From Pseudomonadota bacterium (GTDB taxonomy: Bacteria > Pseudomonadota > Gammaproteobacteria > Burkholderiales > Sulfuriferulaceae): 6,270 nt of DNA. Positions 3,695 to 6,270 of this stretch are shown in pieces. Below the pieces are notes generated by a model, which saw nothing but the letters and a program-made list of their open reading frames with translations, had not been told where the DNA came from and made no database searches. The translations under genes were made by a program, and so were the position numbers. The DNA lies in assembly GCA_021794855.1 (NCBI GenBank), contig JAJYPZ010000078.1, forward strand, positions 1-6,270, read 5' to 3'. The stretch's first letter is position 1. Each line of letters starts with the position of its first letter.

Positions 3695-6270
3695 TCACTC
3701 CTGAACTAATTCCCATAACTTTTCCAGGCGCTTGACCGAAACCGGCTGCGGCGTCTTTAAATGCTGCGCGAACAAGGAAATACGCAGTTCCTCCAGTTGC
3801 CAACGGAATTCTTCCAGATGCGGGTCGTTGATGCCGTTTTGCCGGTGTTTGTCTAAACGCGTCTTCCATTGCGCCGTAAGCCGGGCGAGCGTAGCGCTAT
3901 GCTGCTGGTCCAGTGCGCGCCGGTCGGCCATCTTCGCCATACGCTGCTGCATCCCTTGCAAATAGCGCGGCAACTGCTGCAGGCGACGCCACGGAGTAGC
4001 GACAATAAAGCCTTTATAAACAAGACATTGCAGTTGTCCGGTCAGATCTTTATTGGCATGCGCAGCCACAGTGCCGAGTTGCGGCAAAAGCTGCTGATGC
4101 AAAGCAAGTATTTCTCCTACCGTCTGAGCCAGAGAGGCCGCAACCGGCCGCAGCCGGACGCGGGCTTTTACCAACTGGCTGTCGAATTGCCCGGGCGTGC
4201 GCGGAACCTCGTCTTCGCCGAGGCAGGCCTGTTCCGCTATCACGCTTAACAACGCCTCGCGTAGCTCGTCCGCATCTCCGAATGCCCGGTACGCCAAAAC
4301 GAGGCGCGTCATATCGGGCAAACCTTTTTCCAGCGCCTTGAATTGTTCCGCCAAAGCCAGACGAAACAACCGCACGACGCCAATCCGGTGCGCCCGCTCG
4401 GCTGCGTGGACGGTATCGAGCAAACGCAAGGCGACACTATCGCCTTCGTCGACGACGGCCGGATAACCGGTCACGCTCAACCCCGCGCGAGTAAACGGCA
4501 AGGACGGCGGCACTTCGCCGAAATCCCAGCGTTTGATGCCGGTCTTTTCAAAGCTGTTGTCCGGCGCACTGAATATCATCTGCGCTGCCTGACCCAACCG
4601 CTGCTGCAAATCGGGCAGGTCGCGCGACATCGCCAGCTCCTGCGCCCGTTCGTCGACGACGCGAAAATTCATTTGCAGATGGCGGGGCAGAGCATCCTGC
4701 CACGCGCTGACGACAATTTTCAGACCGCTGCGTTGCGCGAGCCAGACAGCCAGCGCTGCGGCCATGCCGCCGGTCCGCTCCAGCTCCGTCATCGCAGCCG
4801 TTACCGTATCGGGCACCGGGACGAATACGCGGCGCAACTGTTTGGGCAGCGCTTTCAAATACCAGCCGAGCTTTTCCCGCAACATGCCCGGCACTAGCCA
4901 GTCGAAACGGTCTGCCGACAAGGTATTGAGCAGCGCCAGCGGCACGGTTACGGTGACGCCATCGAGCAAATGGCCCGGCTCGAAGCGATATTGCAGCGGC
5001 AGCGCGATGTTTTCCCATTGCAGCGTTTGCGGAAACCAGTCTTCCGTAATCGTTTCGGCTTCATGCCGCATCACGTCTTCGCGACGCAAATACAGCAAGC
5101 GCGGTGCGGTTCGCTCCGCTTCGCGGCGCCAGCGTTCGAAACTCGATCCGTTGACGATGTCGGCGGGAATGCGCGCATCGAAAAAAGCAAACAGACCCTC
5201 ATCGTCGACCAGCACATCCTGCCGACGCGCTTTATGTTCCAGTTCGCCGACTTCGTGCAGCAATTGCTGATTATGGCTGAAAAATTCGGCGCGCGTTTCG
5301 AACTCCCCGGCAACGAGTGCAGAGCGAATAAAGATTCTGCGACTTTCCGCTGGATCTATCGTGCCGTAATGCACTTTACGCCGCGGAATAATGATCAGAC
5401 CGTATAGTTGCACCTGTTCGTATGCGCTGACCTGAGCCGTTTTCTTTTCCCAGTGCGGATCGAAATAATGCCGCTTGCACAAATGCGACGCGACCGATTC
5501 CAGCCATTCGGGTTCGATTTTCCCGACCATTCGGGCATACAGGCGGCTGGTTTCGATCAATTCGGCGCACATGACCCATTTCGGCGGCTTTTTTGCCAGC
5601 GCGGAACCCGGATGTATATGAAACTGGATTCCGCGCGCACCCTGAAAACCGCCCTCGTCCTGCTTTACTCCGATGTGGCCGAGAAATCCGCTCAGCAAAG
5701 CCTTGTGGATCGCCTCGTAACTGGCGGGTTCGGTATTTTCGCGCAAACCGAGCTCGCCCGCCGTCGTTGCGAGCTGACCGTGCACTTCGCGCCATTCGCG
5801 CAACCGGGCGGGATTCAAAAATTGAGCATGACACTGTTCCTGCAGGCTGCGTCGGGATTTTTGATGCTTGATCAGATCGTCGTACGCTTCCCACAATTTC
5901 AGCACGCCGACAAAATCCGAGCGCTCGTCGGCAAAAATCCGATGTTTTTCGTCCGCCGCACCGGCTTTGGCGACCGGTCGTTCCCGCGGGTCCTGCACCG
6001 ACAGCGCGGAGCAAATGATCAGCGCCTCGGTAAGGCACGATTGCTGCTGCGCGGCGAGCAACACGCGGCCGATTTTGGGGTCCAGCGGCAACCGCGACAA
6101 TTGCTTGCCGGTCTGCGTCAGCCGTCGCATATCGTCGACCGCATTCAGTTCTTCCAGCAGTTGATAGCCGTCCGCAATAGCGCGCGGCGTCGGCGTATCG
6201 AGGAAGGGGAATTCCTCCGGCTGCCCCAGCCGCAACGCCAGCATGCGCAGAATGACGCCGGCCAGTGACG
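3695..6270 (-). CDS. hrpA: ATP-dependent RNA helicase HrpA, C-terminal part (5' end outside window)
   Basis: HrpA is a DEAH-box RNA helicase of about 1,300 aa in proteobacteria, linked in E. coli to fimbrial mRNA processing and reported to act on collided ribosomes. About 857 C-terminal residues are visible. The frame runs on past the first visible ATG (6244) to the window edge as SLAGVILRMLALRLG, a typical HrpA stretch after helicase motif VI, so 6244 is not the start. Counting from that Met, 1-95 is the helicase-associated ratchet region (GYQLLEELNAV, LSRLPLDPKIGRVLL, ICSALSVQDPRERP). Residues 186-250 are the OB-fold-like block (GFLGHIGVKQDEGGFQGARGI, LAKKPPKWVMCAELIETSRLYARMV). From about 260 to the end is the HrpA-specific DUF3418 region, with FDPHWEKK (261-268), FDARIPADIV (355-364), YRFEPG (419-424), FDWLVPGMLREKL (447-459) and LPKQLRRVFVPVPD (466-479). 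It ends VKRLEKLWELVQE. No frameshift is visible. The ATPase core, promoter and start lie to the right of the window. Confidence 0.96.
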   Translation of the reverse strand, partial: SLAGVILRMLALRLGQPEEFPFLDTPTPRAIADGYQLLEELNAVDDMRRLTQTGKQLSRLPLDPKIGRVLLAAQQQSCLTEALIICSALSVQDPRERPVAKAGAADEKHRIFADERSDFVGVLKLWEAYDDLIKHQKSRRSLQEQCHAQFLNPARLREWREVHGQLATTAGELGLRENTEPASYEAIHKALLSGFLGHIGVKQDEGGFQGARGIQFHIHPGSALAKKPPKWVMCAELIETSRLYARMVGKIEPEWLESVASHLCKRHYFDPHWEKKTAQVSAYEQVQLYGLIIIPRRKVHYGTIDPAESRRIFIRSALVAGEFETRAEFFSHNQQLLHEVGELEHKARRQDVLVDDEGLFAFFDARIPADIVNGSSFERWRREAERTAPRLLYLRREDVMRHEAETITEDWFPQTLQWENIALPLQYRFEPGHLLDGVTVTVPLALLNTLSADRFDWLVPGMLREKLGWYLKALPKQLRRVFVPVPDTVTAAMTELERTGGMAAALAVWLAQRSGLKIVVSAWQDALPRHLQMNFRVVDERAQELAMSRDLPDLQQRLGQAAQMIFSAPDNSFEKTGIKRWDFGEVPPSLPFTRAGLSVTGYPAVVDEGDSVALRLLDTVHAAERAHRIGVVRLFRLALAEQFKALEKGLPDMTRLVLAYRAFGDADELREALLSVIAEQACLGEDEVPRTPGQFDSQLVKARVRLRPVAASLAQTVGEILALHQQLLPQLGTVAAHANKDLTGQLQCLVYKGFIVATPWRRLQQLPRYLQGMQQRMAKMADRRALDQQHSATLARLTAQWKTRLDKHRQNGINDPHLEEFRWQLEELRISLFAQHLKTPQPVSVKRLEKLWELVQE

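Noticed and set aside
5376..6038. A 220-codon minus-strand frame overlapping hrpA in another phase, plus a 156-codon one at 4548-5018
   Set aside because: Both are Arg/Ala/Gly-rich out-of-frame readings of the hrpA strand. The HrpA frame is unbroken and carries the conserved motifs.
6242..6244. ATG at 6244 (minus strand) as the true start of hrpA
   Set aside because: The frame stays open to the window edge, and the residues before it (SLAGVILR) belong to the conserved HrpA sequence, so the gene continues beyond the window.
5408..6268. A 286-codon open frame on the plus strand across hrpA
   Set aside because: It is antisense to well-conserved HrpA sequence. The translation is rich in R, Q and F with no domain pattern, as expected for a shadow frame in GC-rich coding DNA.

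Overview
The window looks like ordinary chromosomal DNA from a proteobacterium (Pseudomonadota), most likely a beta- or gammaproteobacterium. The evidence is an AlgC-type phosphomannomutase/phosphoglucomutase, a MogA that aligns from memory almost end to end with the E. coli protein, an OmpA-family porin-like protein, and a long HrpA-type helicase C-terminus. The wording of the MogA and HrpA proteins leans betaproteobacterial to me, but this is an impression and not a search result. I did not find a previously undescribed system here. The most unusual material is non-coding.

Layout. Positions 1-212 hold the 3' end of an unrecognised, relatively AT-rich plus-strand gene, followed at once by a weak hairpin/T-run terminator. 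Positions 213-495 are intergenic. They contain a degenerate direct repeat with a period of about 24 nt (289-332, possibly to 354) that recalls eroded insertion-sequence ends, then a very AT-rich block just before the next gene. Positions 496-1872 encode phosphomannomutase/phosphoglucomutase from a TTG start. Two bases after its stop, mogA (1875-2438) begins, so the two are probably one transcript with coupled translation. A 115-base gap carries a perfect 13-bp palindrome and a strong ribosome binding site for an OmpA-family outer-membrane protein (2554-3576). Downstream of ompA come a long hairpin with a GCAA tetraloop and then a textbook bidirectional terminator (3643-3671). From 3695 to the right edge, the minus strand carries the C-terminal two thirds or so of hrpA, convergent with ompA; its helicase core lies beyond the window.

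Functionally these are housekeeping and envelope genes with no shared pathway. The mutase feeds nucleotide-sugar synthesis for LPS and exopolysaccharide. MogA performs the adenylation step of molybdenum cofactor synthesis. OmpA tethers the outer membrane to peptidoglycan. HrpA is an RNA helicase linked to mRNA and ribosome quality control. The pgm-mogA pair appears to be a co-transcription arrangement rather than a metabolic unit.
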